This document shows, piece by piece, positions 11,950 through 23,200 of a stretch of DNA of 64,000 nucleotides. Each line of letters begins with the position of its first letter. Position 1 is the stretch's first letter. The position numbers and the translations under genes were made by a program. Source of the stretch: Costus lasius (taxonomy: Eukaryota; Streptophyta; Magnoliopsida; Zingiberales; Costaceae); the NCBI GenBank assembly GCA_027563935.2, contig CM050450.1, positions 33,405,439-33,469,438 of the forward strand, read 5' to 3'. The notes under the pieces are model-generated. The model saw nothing but the letters and a program-made list of their open reading frames with translations, was not told where the DNA came from and ran no database searches.

Positions 11950-12270
11950 AGGGCTTTCAACGATGTGCTTCGAAGGGCTCAGCGATGGGAGAGAGTTTAT
12001 CCTCCAAGTGGGCACTCCAAGTGGGTAGTGAGCTCCGGATGTTGGGTGATCTCGTCGCCGGCTAGGGCTTTGCTGAAAAGTTGCTTCGAAGAGGTTGTGA
12101 TGGGAGTTTATCCAGAGAGAGAAAGGTGCTGTGAAATGAGTTAAGCGAACAGTGATTAACAACGGAAAGTTAATGGAGGTTTTTTTTTTATTCGGGTTTA
12201 AAAGGGTCAACGATAGTGATGGACGACCGCCTAAAATCCTAAGCGCTCGTGACCGTTAGAAAATTTTTCT
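11950..12270 (-). repeat. Right terminal inverted repeat
   Basis: This is the mirror of 10983-11325. It ends in agaaaatttttct at 12270, followed by the degenerate target duplication. Confidence 0.85.
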
Positions 12271-12394
12271 AAGTAAGGGAGTGCATGCTCCAAGCTGACG
12301 CTGATTGACACGCAATGCTTGAGAACATAGGCAATACCCTAGCCGCCACAGTTCTGCTCGAGACATGACATCGCGCCCGAGACAAACTCAGAGC

Positions 12395-13040
12395 AGGAGT
12401 TCGCCGCCATCACCCAGCTCTACCATGCCTCGCCCTACTACTAGCTCGCCCACTTCACTGCCAACCAGACCATCATTGACACCTTCGAGGCTGAGGAGCA
12501 CTGTAATTGTCGACAGCTCCACATGCGGGAATTTCAATGTCTCCTATGATTCTAGTGGCCCACCCTCATCCAATCCCTCTTCGACAAGGCTTTGCCCACT
12601 AGCACAATCTCCCTATGCCTGAGTAGATTCGACCGGAGCGTGTAGGAGCTTAAGGAGATTGAGACGAGGCTCGTCAATTTCTCCAAGGGGTGTGGCAACC
12701 TCACGCTCGCATTCAACAGTGTCCTTCGTAGCTTCATGGCTAGCGACCTCAATATCGATAAGAAGGTGACTCACGTCGTGAACCTGGCCTTCCACCCACA
12801 AACCTTGCACAACTCGTCGAAGTGCTCTCAATGCTAAGGTCTGTCCACACATTGAGCCCCTCCATTGTCCTCCTCGTAGAGAGAGAAGGCATCCATGGCA
12901 ATGGTGAGCCCCTTTCTCCGGTGCCTTTTCTCCCAACCCCCGTCGCTCACAACGCCGTGCAACAGAGTTTGCCCACTCGCTCACAACTCTATTACTTGCA
13001 CGATGCTCTCACCTGCACGACGCCGCTAGCTCACCCACTC
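12395..13040 (+). pseudogene. GRAS-domain transcription factor pseudogene (SCARECROW-like)
   Basis: Successive frames give recognisable GRAS blocks in order. EFAAITQLYHASPYY then LAHFTANQTIIDTFEAEE is the leucine-repeat/VHIID lead-in. VIVD in another frame is the VHIID core, followed by WPTLIQSL. Then come ELKEIETRLVNFSKGC and NLTLAF, and finally RSVHTLSPSIVLLVEREG (12837-12890) before a SLHYF-like block near 12975. Stops (for example TAG at 12442-12444) and at least two frame changes disable it. The PFYRE/SAW end is missing or unrecognisable. GRAS proteins are nuclear transcriptional regulators. The GC-rich codons contrast with the AT-rich surroundings. It lies about 115 bp from the Mutator-like element, so it could be a local gene remnant or a transposon-moved fragment. 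Subfamily assignment is uncertain. Confidence 0.65.
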
Positions 13041-14649
13041 ACTGCAAGCTCACTCACGACTCCTTCCTCATTTCTTTGCTCACAAGGACACATAAGGTGG
13101 AAAATTGTACTAATTTTTTATCCTTGTAATTTTCCTTTACTTACCTTCATCATTTCTTTTCTCTCATGTTTTTCATCCCTCTCCGGAATCTCAGGAAACA
13201 CAGTGTAAGTGTAATGAGATGAATGAATGAAAGAGTCGTGAGTAAATAAAATAAAAGACAAGAAAAAAAATTATGATATAAAAAAATGCATGAGACAATA
13301 ATTAATACTAACTTGAGCAACAGTGAAATAAGAACAGTTGACGACATATAATTGCATCTTAAAACAAACACTCATATCAAGTTGGGAGAGCCAATAAAAA
13401 CTCAGCCTTGCAATGGCAAAAAGATTGGAGCAGCAGTCTTCCAAACTTTAGTAGCTTACAGGTCGTATATAGCTACAAGGAAGAAGCTTTTGTCAGATTA
13501 GGGAGATCAATAGAGAAAGGAAGGAGGTTGAGGGTTACTAAAGGAGGGGAGTAGGGAGAAGAGAAGAGGGGAAGAAGCAGATGGAACTCAAAAGGACAAC
13601 AACATAGCCATGTTTGTTTCGTCACATCTATTCAAAATGTTCACTATGGTGGTCCTTTTGCGGGCTTAAAGAAGGCTCACTATGAGTGAAAAAATCTATA
13701 CCTTTCGATAATTAATTTGATGCACAGTGGCATAATTTTTAAATGCTAAATATTTTCAAAATTAGTTTTGTAATATTTTAATAGAAAATTCATTTACTAA
13801 CATTCTAAGGGTAGATCATACACAAATACTCACAAACAAAGCTAGAATGCTAAATGTAAATTACAATAAATCTAAAAACTTATAGTAGAAGATCCTTTGA
13901 GATTGAAATGAAATGATCAACATCTCAAACTTCTACATTCCATTAACGATAACATGAATTGTATAGATTGGTTACAATCATACACATACAACTATACATG
14001 TATAAACTTTAAAGAGGGGAGAGTAGTCCTTACAAATTTCTTTTAAATAATTTGTATAAAATAAGTAGAAAAATGGGAGAAGAAAAAGGGCACTGCTCCT
14101 CGTTGTTGAAGGGAGCCACAAGAAGAGCAGAGAAGAAGGGACACAACTTTGAACTCCTTGAGTTTTCCTTCTCGCTATAAAAACAAAAAGAAAAAAAATG
14201 AAGTATCATGTAACACTTAATTAAACATTGAAGAGTAAGAAAGAAGAGAGGAATTGAGTCTCGGCTTCAAGATGGGAAAAGCAGGAAAGCATCCTTGAAG
14301 TTGCATTGGCTTCAAGAGACAAGAGAGGGAGATGAGGATGATTTCCAAGCAAACACAAGTAAAGATTACTCAAAGGATTTCATTCATGATGCATACAAAT
14401 GCAAAGTTACAAGTATTTGTAGACAAGAGGGCACAAGGGTTATGTTGTCAATCTTAGCTAGATAGTGTGAACACCAATGATCGATGGAATACGTTGCTTA
14501 ATCCTTGGAGATCACGATTGAAGACTTCAAGAAGATTTGTGTCTTCTTAGACCATATGGATGGCGCTTATTCAAATTCAAATTCCTTCCTCGTAAGAGAT
14601 GGCCGACTAATGGAAGAATTAGCATGAGGTTGGCACATCCTTATTGGTA
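13041..14649. other. AT-rich non-coding stretch
   Basis: No conserved ORF, LTR or RNA gene is seen. The only features are purine-rich runs (13500-13580, 14040-14300) and poly-A/T. Confidence 0.4.
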
Positions 14650-15060
14650 GAATATATCTGCTCTAACTTACCAAACCACTTAGATCCAATAAGTATATCT
14701 AACATATTATCTAAGCGAGGTATAGAAAATCAATATTTAATTGTTATTTTGTTAATGGCTCTACATCTATATATGTACCAACTTACATCCTTCTTAGGTA
14801 TTAAGAGGGTAGGCATAGTACAAAGGCACAAACTTTCTCTTATGAACCTTTTACCCAGTAGTTCATGTATTTGTCTTTTTAACTCTTCATGTTCTATAGG
14901 GTTCATATAGTAGCGGGGTAAGTAGGAAGAGTTCATCTAGGCACTAACTATATAGCATCTTGGATGTCTTTTAAAGGTGGGAGTCCTTTAGGGAGCTCTT
15001 CAGGGGCTAGTTCACTTTTGCTTTCGAACATAGTTTATACCTCTTCAAGAGTCTCTAGTT
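14650..15060 (-). pseudogene. Ty3/gypsy reverse transcriptase relic
   Basis: The minus-strand translation gives ELPKGLPPLKDIQDAI, then [42 protein letters not shown] and IPRLDNMLD. This is the start of a chromoviral-type RT domain, with in-frame stops and at least two frame changes. The catalytic YxDD part is absent. It is an old fragment with no LTRs nearby. Confidence 0.75.
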
Positions 15061-15689
15061 TTGATTCCACGTTTATTCCTTTAAGGATTAATGTATAATG
15101 TTATAATTTCTTGATATTCTTCATGAAATTTTGGGCTATGATTAGATGAATAGGTTGCTAGGGGGTATGCTTAGTTTCAATTACCTTGCCCCTGGAGGTG
15201 GAAGATCTTAATTCCCTAGGCATTGAGGAGTAGAACTTAAAGCTAGAATAACATATCACGAGAGTAAAGGTCGGTTTATCATAGAGTTGGGCATTCAAGA
15301 GGAGACATTTCTAACCTTAGAGTAATTTCTCTTTAGCAACACTCAAGCAAATGAAATAAAAATTTGTTATAGTTTTCTATTAAGTTTCAGAGTGGTGAGA
15401 ACTTGTCTTAAATTTTTCTAATCGATTTTTCATAAATTATTACTTCATTTAAATTTCTCTATAATTATTTTAAAAGCTCAATTTGCTTAGCTAGTATAAA
15501 AATAATTTATTCATACTTAACACATAGGCCCCTATGGGATAAATATATTTTATTGCTTTAATGTATTCATGCACTTGTGGATACATTAACACACTTGCCT
15601 TTTCTAGGGTTATTAATAGACAAAGGGATTACATTGCATATAAAAAAAACTTTGTTACTAGCCAAGAGTTGTCCATTGACGATATTTTC
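15061..15689. other. AT-rich non-coding stretch
   Basis: No gene or clear repeat is seen. Part of it may be decayed gypsy pol continuing upstream of the RT relic. Confidence 0.3.
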
Positions 15690-16790
15690 TGATGGCTTGG
15701 GTAATAATAATGTGTTGCTAGATACCTCTCACTACTTATGATGACTTATCCGATTCATCATTGTTAATGTCATTAGGGACCTACAGGGTCATACGCGTAG
15801 AGACTTGAAGGTCACATTTTGATTGGATAGACTTATATCGAATTATAGATTAATTTAGATCCATTTGAGACATTGGAGATATCAGATTAAGGTAGGATCA
15901 AATGGACATTTTATATATATCGATCTACAATGAGAATTGGGCTAGACGCCCATGACACCCATTCCAAGTGATCTAGAAGAGCTAATTGGACTTTATGTCT
16001 AATAAGGAGGTCGACCTTAGATCTAGGGCACAAATAAGGCCTACACAGGTGACTAGGTGCATTGTAATGCACTATATAAGCCTCATTGGGCTTTGAGGCC
16101 TAGGAGGGCAAAGACTAAGGTGCCTACAAGTGTATAGCACCAATAATGGGGCCGTAATGACATGAAAAAGGGGATTAGATCACTACATTAGGCTCAAAAC
16201 TAAATGAGATTGATAGAGGCACCTATAAGGACCTAGTTCTTGCAACAGGCCATCATTGGTAGTGGCACCAATAAGGTTGGCACAGGTAGCAAAGGTAGGG
16301 GCACATATGCCTTGCTTGGTAGTCAACTACGTGATCTAGGAACCAAAGGGAATAGGGAATTCCATCAGAATTGCCCTCAATGATAAGCTCCTTTCCTCAT
16401 GCTATTTGTGCCTAGCCTTGGCACAACTAGTTCCTTGAAGTGGGCAGTCCATATTGCTAAAAGAGCAAAGGTCGACCAACACCAATACATGCACATCCCT
16501 TGCTCCTCTCTCTAGCCGATGCCAATACATACACATATGTTCTTCCCTCTAGCCGACGCCCTCTCTCTCTCCCTTGCTCCTCTTTGTTGCTAACAACTCC
16601 ACATCCTTTCTCCATGTGATTGTGAGCTCCAAGGAGAATTTCTAAGAATCCTTGCTCTCAAGGCTATCACCAAGCATAGAGCAAGGTAATCTTCAAGGGG
16701 TTATTGTGTGGATACTCGTAGAGGGTGAATAGTTGAGTGCCTATAACTTGTCAGTTGCCAACTACAAGTATGCATCAAGGTAAATTTTCT
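15690..16790 (+). repeat. Decayed copia LTR fragment
   Basis: About 15710-15815 matches the LTR phrases at 2760-2840 and 28485-28570: 'gttgctagatac.tctcact', then 'gacctacagggtc' after a short spacer. The downstream part (16060-16700) holds leader-like, CT-rich sequence. Exact ends cannot be fixed. Confidence 0.45.
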
Positions 16791-18403
16791 ATCTCACCTT
16801 TTGGGCCTTGTCTCACATGAATCCTCTGGGATGGAAAATCAATTTCAGTTTCCATTGCATTAAATTATTGCTAAACTGTTATTTTTTTTGCAGTTTCCCC
16901 AACTCATACAGCTTCCTTTTCTACTTGAGGAAAATCCTTAAGTTTTGGTACCAATCCTTAAAATTTATTCCCATCAATCTCTCCTTATCAAGGAGTGATC
17001 TCAATGAGAGTGTTGCTAGAACAACAACCATGATCTACAATCATACAGAAAGGCAAGATAAGTACTACGAAAAATGATTTAATTGAGACTTAACTAAATG
17101 ATTATGCTCCCTCTATCTCTTCATTAAATTGGCAACCCTCCAAGCTAATTTGAAAATGTGAGAGTAGGATCCTAACTCCATAAGGGGCTTTGCATCCCTC
17201 AAGGGAGGGACAGGCTACATAAAATGATCCCTTGTTTTGTCAGGTAGGCTCCCTAGCCAATTGCACTTAGTGCAACTTCACTTAGCCAAAATATTCACTT
17301 AGCCAAAATAGTCTAGTCATCCTATGTCCAATGAAAGCTAAAACTATATAGGATTCTAACCTTACAACATGTGCCTCTAAAATTTTAACATGTTTAAAAT
17401 ATGTGAAACTTTTAGTTAAGTTTAACATAACTGTTATATCTAGGGCCAATATGTGTCTCACAAGGGCACGTCCCGATGTAAACATATGGGGATTAAGTCC
17501 ATATATTGAAACCACACACCACCTAAAGATAAGTGGGTGTGTCCCATAAGAGTGAAATACACATCGCAATACCACCAATCGATAGTTTAATGATGCCTAC
17601 ATGCTAGAAAGCATACAAACTTGATATTTAAAAGACAGTTTATAAAAACTAAAAGTCTCACTAATTTTTTCTTTTAATTTTTTATTCTAAAATGGAAGAT
17701 TTCATGTAGTGAAAGATCAAAATAGAAATCATAAAACAATATAGTATGGACAAAACAAAACAAGAACCATTATAGGTATGCTTAAGTGATCGATATGGTT
17801 ATAGCTCTCTTCGTATGCATCGTCTATCATGAGCCAAGTGACTCTCACACATATCCAAGCGTAACGAGCCCTAACAAACTTGAATCAACCCATGCCCAAG
17901 CCAACTACACCAAGCACCAATCTGTGACCACCAACATCCATGAAACCAAGTCCTCCAAGTGTCACCACCGCCCATGGCTGATAGTGCATGCTCAAGACAT
18001 GATGGCAGAGAGCTCCTTAGTCGAGAGCATTATGTTATGATGCTTGAAATGCCTCGAAAACACTAGAAGATAGGATTACCTAGATGCAACGTTGGGTAGA
18101 CATCATGGGTGAAAGATTAGCTTTTGTCGGCTAAAAATTCCTTCTTTTGTCTCCAGCAAATTTCGTTCGATGCTAAGTGTCTTCCTGTCATGCTCCGACA
18201 CTTACAATTTGTGCTAGGGTTAGAGTGGGAGTTGTGGTGGGGTTTTTTTTTTTCCATTAATACCCCATATTTCTCTCCAAATAGCATGACTTTAGTGGAT
18301 GACATAGTTGCCAGAACATGCACGGGCAAAGATGAACTGATCGTCATTACTACAGTGAGACCTATACTTAACAATGGTTGACCTACTACCACAACACAAA
18401 TGT
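16791..18403. other. Non-coding stretch
   Basis: Nothing recognisable on either strand: AT-rich with short spurious frames. The 17780-18040 section is less AT-rich but has no family match I can name. Confidence 0.3.
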
Positions 18404-18483
18404 GCACCCAACTGGTTGGCTAGTTGTGTCTGATAACTAAACTTTGAAGTAGCATGTTGCAGGTTTGAACCTCTTGTGGGTGC
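18404..18483 (+). repeat. tRNA-like / SINE-head relic
   Basis: The ends gcaccca (18404-18410) and tgggtgc (18477-18483) would pair as a perfect 7-bp acceptor-like stem. Inside are an A-box-like ggttggctagttg and a B-box-like ggtttgaacct (18462-18472). The anticodon arm does not fold as a normal tRNA. A T run follows at about 18502-18508, as in a pol III terminator. It is a tRNA pseudogene or SINE head. Confidence 0.4.
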
Positions 18484-19369
18484 AAATTCAAGCAAGAACT
18501 CTTTTTTTATAAAACTTATTAAATTTATTTGTTATTTAATTATAAAAATTTAAATAAAATTATAAAAATTTCCTAAACTCCTCAAAAAAATTAGACTTAA
18601 TATTTCTAAAGTCCTAAAATTATTTTTGGATATAAAATCAAAAATTTAGCATATTACAATTTTACTTTATAAAATTCTAGACAAAATGTTCACCATCTAG
18701 ATACTTTTATTTGCTCCAAGATGGCTTTCTTTTAGTGGAAGTTCCATTTAACATTACTCCTTTTGGCCACTTGTCCACACCTGGCCTATATCCCATAGCC
18801 CATTTGTCCTTCATAAACCCATGTATCAATAAAGCAAGTAGCAGACTAATTTGTGTTGAGCTCATCATAAGTACCTCGATGCCTTGGGATTTGGTCAGTT
18901 TTCATCAGTGAGTTGTATTAATTTTAAAGTGGCTAGTTATACTTGGTTACTTGGGTACCTCTTTAGTAGGAAACATTGAGATGGAAAGGTTAACCTTTTA
19001 GCGGTCTGTATCAAGTTTGTATGGCATCTATTGTCACATAGCTTATGTGATTGGGTGCTAGCTTGTAAGGATTTGCATGACTCAGTTTGTGTTTTGGGTT
19101 AATTGACCAGAGATTTACATAGCTCTGTCGTCAATATGAAACCTTCAATGACTTGGGCGCCGAAGCCATTTTCCACTCACCCATCCAGTTCCTCCCAGCT
19201 GAACACCCATGAAGAGGATTATGTATCTGCTCCAGCCAAGAATCTCCCTGGGTCTTCTCCCATGCAAACTAATATTCCGGTATCTTATTCTCATTCTAGG
19301 GCATGTCCAGGTGGTAACTCTAGCAAGCCTCCATGATGCAGGAGCATACAACATAGAAGAAGGGGAAAA
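18484..19369. other. Non-coding stretch
   Basis: AT-rich DNA with no supported gene. A frame at 19103-19336 is Ser/Pro-rich with no family match. Confidence 0.3.
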
Positions 19370-19452
19370 CTTGCTCCAGGAGGCGCCCCACAAATTTTCT
19401 GTGAGTTCTGGCATCATAGAATGTTCCATGGTCGACCCAACGACCGAGACCG

Positions 19453-19608
19453 CTGCCCGCGGCTTCTGCAGCGGCGCTCCAGACCACACATCCCGATCTA
19501 TACAGAACATTCCTCAGGGTACCAAGCGACCTGCCCGCGGCTTCTGCAGCGGCGCTCCAGACCACACATCCCGATCTATACAGAACATTCCTCAGGGTAC
19601 CAAGCGAC
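19453..19608 (+). repeat. Exact 78-bp tandem duplication
   Basis: Two adjacent copies (19453-19530, 19531-19608), both starting ctgcccgcggcttctgcagc, look identical by eye. 78 bp is 26 codons, so the frame is kept. Identity implies a recent duplication. Confidence 0.9.
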
Positions 19609-19830
19609 CGAAGTCACACCCGAAGAATTTTCTGTGGATTCTGGCAAGTATGCACAGAATGTTTCGCGGTCGACTCAGCGACCGAAGTCACACCCTGAGG
19701 AAGTTCCTGTGGAAAAAGTCAAGTATGCACAGAATGTTCCACGGTCGACCCAGCGACCAAAGTCACACCCCGAGGAAGTTTCTGTGGACTGTGGTAAAAA
19801 AGTCACGGGGTGTGGAACTGGTCATGGGGT
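19606..19830 (+). repeat. Divergent ~75-bp tandem repeats
   Basis: About three copies of a unit running from 'cgaccgaagtcacaccc' through 'aagtatgcacagaatgttcc' to 'cggtcgacccag'. A further degenerate copy overlaps 19390-19450. The 25-codon period keeps the frame. Confidence 0.8.
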
Positions 19831-20194
19831 GACCCGTGGAAATCCTGAAACTGCCGATTTGCCCCAACGGCCCCGTTTTGACGTGCACAACCCTCCCCAC
19901 CATGTTCATCCATTTGAGGAGGATCCAAAGGAGCCCAACAAAGTGATTATTCGGCTATCCCGACGCACATCCCATCCGCCGGATCGTTTCATGGGTGTCG
20001 TCAGCCCACTTGCAATCCACACCGAAATGATCCAGCCCAAGGGTGCCATAGACCAGCCCCTAAGCGGCCCAACTCTGGAAGGACACCGCAATCATGTCAG
20101 TAACACGGCCCAAGAGTGTGCCACGACGTCGGTGACTCAGCCTACGACGTCCAAATTCTGCTGCTTCGTCGCGGTATGCTCCAAACACGTCTAA

Positions 20195-20775
20195 CTACCT
20201 TCGCAACCACCTCGTACCAGCAGGAATCAAAGGACCTGCGCCAGTCCACTTTAGTTGCTAGAAGTTTGTTAATCTTTTGTCCCTTGTAGCAGTTTTTGTC
20301 CTTATGTAGCAGTCTTGACTACTTTTGGGCTGCAAAAGTAGGTAGTTGGTAGGAATTCAGCCCTTGTCTTGTTCCCCTCTCTTATCCTATAAAAGAGAAG
20401 GGGTGGGCTAGCTTCATTCTCAGTTCTCTAGAGTGGTAGAGTGCTCCAACTTGTGGATATCCAGGAGAGTGCCTCGATTCCAAGGTTGTACGCGTCTTGC
20501 CTCGATTTCGAGGCGTGTGAGAGTCGTGGTCGGTGCCTCGACTCGAAGGTCCATTTCCAGCATTATAAGAAGTAAATCCCACCGCCCCGGTGGGTCAGGT
20601 TCGCCTGTTTTCCATTCCCTCGTGTTCTTTTCCGCTGTAGTTTCCCTCTTTTCCACAAGTATCCGCACGGCGGAGGCGTGGTCGTTCCTTGTTTTTGGTT
20701 TGTTTCAGGCGCATAGGCACGCGAGTTGTACGCTGCGAACCCGCTGTCCCCCATTGTGACGTGCTAAGCTTAAAA
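20195..20775 (+). repeat. Putative LTR or leader fragment with TATA box
   Basis: It has no ORF of note. The 'cttatcctataaaagagaag' stretch at 20382-20401 is a good TATA box. It is followed by CT-rich leader and a 'tgcctcga.tc.aagg' phrase repeated three times (20466-20550). Position after a pol-like tail suggests a gypsy LTR, but no second copy or primer site is visible to fix its ends. Confidence 0.35.
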
Positions 20776-21149
20776 TTTGCTAGGAGAGCGCACTAAATGA
20801 TAAGAGGTTAGTGACGTATTTTCAGTAGTTGCGTGTCGTTGATTCCTTCTCGCATTTATGTTGCCCCGATCGAACTCGACGCTGATTTCTTCGTGCTTTC
20901 CTGCTATTTTTTGAACGCTTTTCACTTCCCTCGTCTAAAGACCCTCTCCCGTTTTCACGTGCATTGTGTAATCCCTTAGAGTACGGCTTTAAGGACCCTC
21001 CTACCCACTAGTAGCTGCATCACTCCAAATCTAGATTCCTGTGAAGGTCTTGGTATGAAGACTCCTTTAAACTTATTAGATGATATAAATAAACAGGTAT
21101 CTCACAAATAGATCAAACAAATGCCCTAGAACCATTTAGGGCTTTGCTT
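20776..21149. other. Non-coding stretch
   Basis: Nothing recognisable. Confidence 0.3.
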
Positions 21150-21513
21150 TCAAATTCCATGAAGAAAAAACTTAAAAAACTAGAAAAGAACAAAAAAAGC
21201 CAAAATGATTGTGTTGGATGAAGGCTTCATTAGCCCTAATTTTGCTGTTAGCTCACCAAAGGATCCTAAGAGCACAAATCCTATACCCATGGATTTCTCA
21301 TGAATTAGAATATTGAAGCTATTCTATGCTGGAATATTAGAGGATTTAATGCTACAAGGAAACATTTGCTAACCTTCCTAAAGCAATATAGGATTAAAAT
21401 GGTTTGTTTATTGGAAACCAAAGTTAAGGAGCAATTATCAAACAAGATTATCAAATCTATTTTTCTACGATGGGATTTCTTCTAGAATTATAATGTTGTG
21501 TCGGGTGGCCGCA
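21150..21513 (+). pseudogene. LINE (L1-type) ORF2 start, cut by the Athila element
   Basis: From about 21316 the frame reads ILCWNIRGFNATRKHL, then MVCLLETKVKEQLS and FLRWDFF. This is the opening of the apurinic-endonuclease domain of plant L1-type LINEs, including the catalytic N of WNIRG and E of LLETK. One in-frame TAG lies near 21484. The upstream 21150-21290 Lys-rich stretch may be the end of ORF1. Homology stops at the Athila LTR border (21514). The RT part is not found to the right of 35623. Confidence 0.7.
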
Positions 21514-23181
21514 TGACACGATCCGCAAGTGCACGGTTATGTCGAAGTAATATAAAAGATGTCGAATCCCACAGGGAACAGAGTTAAGTATCAAAAGGTC
21601 TAAGTTTCAATAGCTAGACGAACAAAAATGAGGTTTTGCAAACTTCAATTGTAAACGAGAAACTAAATCAACGACTAAGAAAATATGAATGAGAAAGATC
21701 AGGGCTATGGTATCCACCACGCTGACAATTAAATATGCGATAAAAAGATCGATTATATGGAACCTATCCCTAAGGTACAGGATGCCCCCTCTCGGTGGTA
21801 CACCCCGGTGTTTATGTAGAACGGTCTCCTACTCTCGCGGTGGATCGTTCTGAACAAACCCTATGCGTTCTATGGAAGGGTAAGAAATCCTCGAGTGAAT
21901 TCCAAGCACTCTCGTGTCATGGATTCACAAGTCTTACAGAGAAGATCCACCGTCATGATTCTCCTCTCGGTATGAATCGTGCCGGCTAACACATGAAGAT
22001 ACGTGGCCAATGTAAAATCATGAAATACGCAAGTAAAGTAAAATATGTAAATACAAAGATCCAAATAATTGTTTACAATAAGAATTTGCAAGTATCAAAT
22101 GTCAGCAGGTTTCAACCGAGCCCTAAAAAAGGTTTTACGCTACGGAGTACATGGAATTACTGAAAGTTCTCTCAATAAGCATAGAAAAAATACAAGAAAT
22201 CATTTCTAAAGGGGAAGAGACGCTAAACCAAAGCCGATCTCTAGGAATTGAGACGCTAAACCAAATCGCCATAAAATCCCTGTGTCGCCTCTGTTCGTCC
22301 ACCCTTGTCGCCTTTCACTCGATTTCTTGATGATTAGGGCATGAAAATTGGGGCTTTTATATTCCACGCGTTCTCCTTCAAATCAGGTTTTCAAAAAGTC
22401 CTCCCTTTCCAAATTTGGACATCAATCGGGTAAGAAATCCACGAAAATCCGATTAGAAGTCGGGTGCTCGTTCGCTGGGGTTGGAATCTCGGGTGATCCC
22501 CGCCGGGTTCACCTGCCTGTGAAACGCTCTGGGCTGTATTGGTCGAGGGAAGCACGGGTGAACCCCGCTGGGTTCACCTGCCCGTGATGTGCTCTGGACG
22601 CTTTTGGTTGTTGTCGCAACAGAGAGAAGCACGAGTGACCCCCCCCCCCCCCCCCGGGTTCACCTGGTCGTGAAGTCTTCTGTGAACATCCTGATGTCTG
22701 GCGAAAGCACCGATGAACCCCGTGGGGTTCACCTGGTCATATTTTTCAGGATAACTCCGATTGAGCCCAAATTTGACGGGCAGCTTCGTTTTCACGTGAG
22801 GAATCACCCTGTGACTTTAAAATCTCCAAAAGACATCAAAATTAGGTGATTTCACCTGAAATTCCATAAGAACAAGAAAAAGTGAAGATTCCAAAGTTTT
22901 TAGGCAAATAAGTCTTAACAGAGTAAGAAAATACCGTTAACTCCGATTGAGCCCAAATTTGACGGGCAGCTTCGTTTTCACGTGAGGAATCACCCCATGA
23001 CCTTAAAATCTCCAAAAGATATCAAAATTGGGTGATTTCACCTGAAATTCCATAAGAATAAGAAAAAATGAAGATTCTGAAGCTTTTAAGCAAATAAGTC
23101 TTAACAAAGTATGAAAATATCAATATAGCCCTAGATTTATCATGAAAAATTAAGGAAAATCATTATTAAGGTAGGGCATCA
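21514..23181 (-). repeat. Athila 3' LTR (complete)
   Basis: Plus-strand ends are tgacacgatccgcaag and ...gggcatca. It contains four hairpin motifs (22492-22733) and an internal tandem duplication of about 189 bp beginning at 22749 and 22938, both with 'actccgattgagcccaaatt'. One hairpin has a run of 17 C. Confidence 0.88.
22492..22733. repeat. Array of four GGTGAACCC hairpins in the Athila 3' LTR
   Basis: Inverted repeats of form GGTGAACCC-n4-GGGTTCACC lie at 22492-22513, 22557-22578, 22634-22664 and 22712-22733. Position 22557-22578 is a near-perfect 9-bp stem. Confidence 0.85.
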
Positions 23182-23200
23182 AAACACTCCAGACTTAAAT
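23182..23200 (-). other. Athila polypurine tract
   Basis: The minus strand reads GATTTAAGTCTGGAGTGTTT just before the LTR start TGATGCCC. The preceding 'gaggacaagcaaag' stretch is characteristic of Athila elements as I know them. Confidence 0.8.

Larger units (their letters stand above)
10983..12270. mobile_element. Mutator-like non-autonomous DNA transposon with long inverted repeats
   Basis: The left arm (10983-11325) and right arm (11950-12270) are long imperfect inverted repeats of roughly 320-340 bp. Both outer ends start with the identical 13-mer agaaaaattttct. The flanks gagcaaggg (10974-10982) and aagtaaggg (12271-12279) match at 7 of 9 positions, both mismatches being transitions, as expected of an aged 9-bp target duplication. 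Long TIRs, 9-bp duplication and GAAAATTTTC-type ends are typical of Mutator-like elements. The 624-bp core shows no transposase. It holds ccac/cacaat-rich repeats, including a duplicated 'attccacaaaatacaaagtga' phrase near 11890-11950. Confidence 0.8.
19370..20194 (+). pseudogene. Probable retrotransposon polyprotein remnant with internal tandem repeats
   Basis: A 257-codon frame (19421-20194) has two parts. The N-terminal half is tandem repeats: a doubled 26-aa unit, then three copies of a roughly 25-aa unit (RPKSHPEEVSVD...KYAQNVPRSTQ). The C-terminal half ends with RLSRRTSHPPDRF, similar to the basic linker/tail seen at the end of gypsy pol or between copia integrase and RT. The apparent reading frame shifts near 19440, where the adjoining frame carries the first repeat. 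Lineage is unresolved. It could equally be a low-complexity host-gene fragment. Confidence 0.4.
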
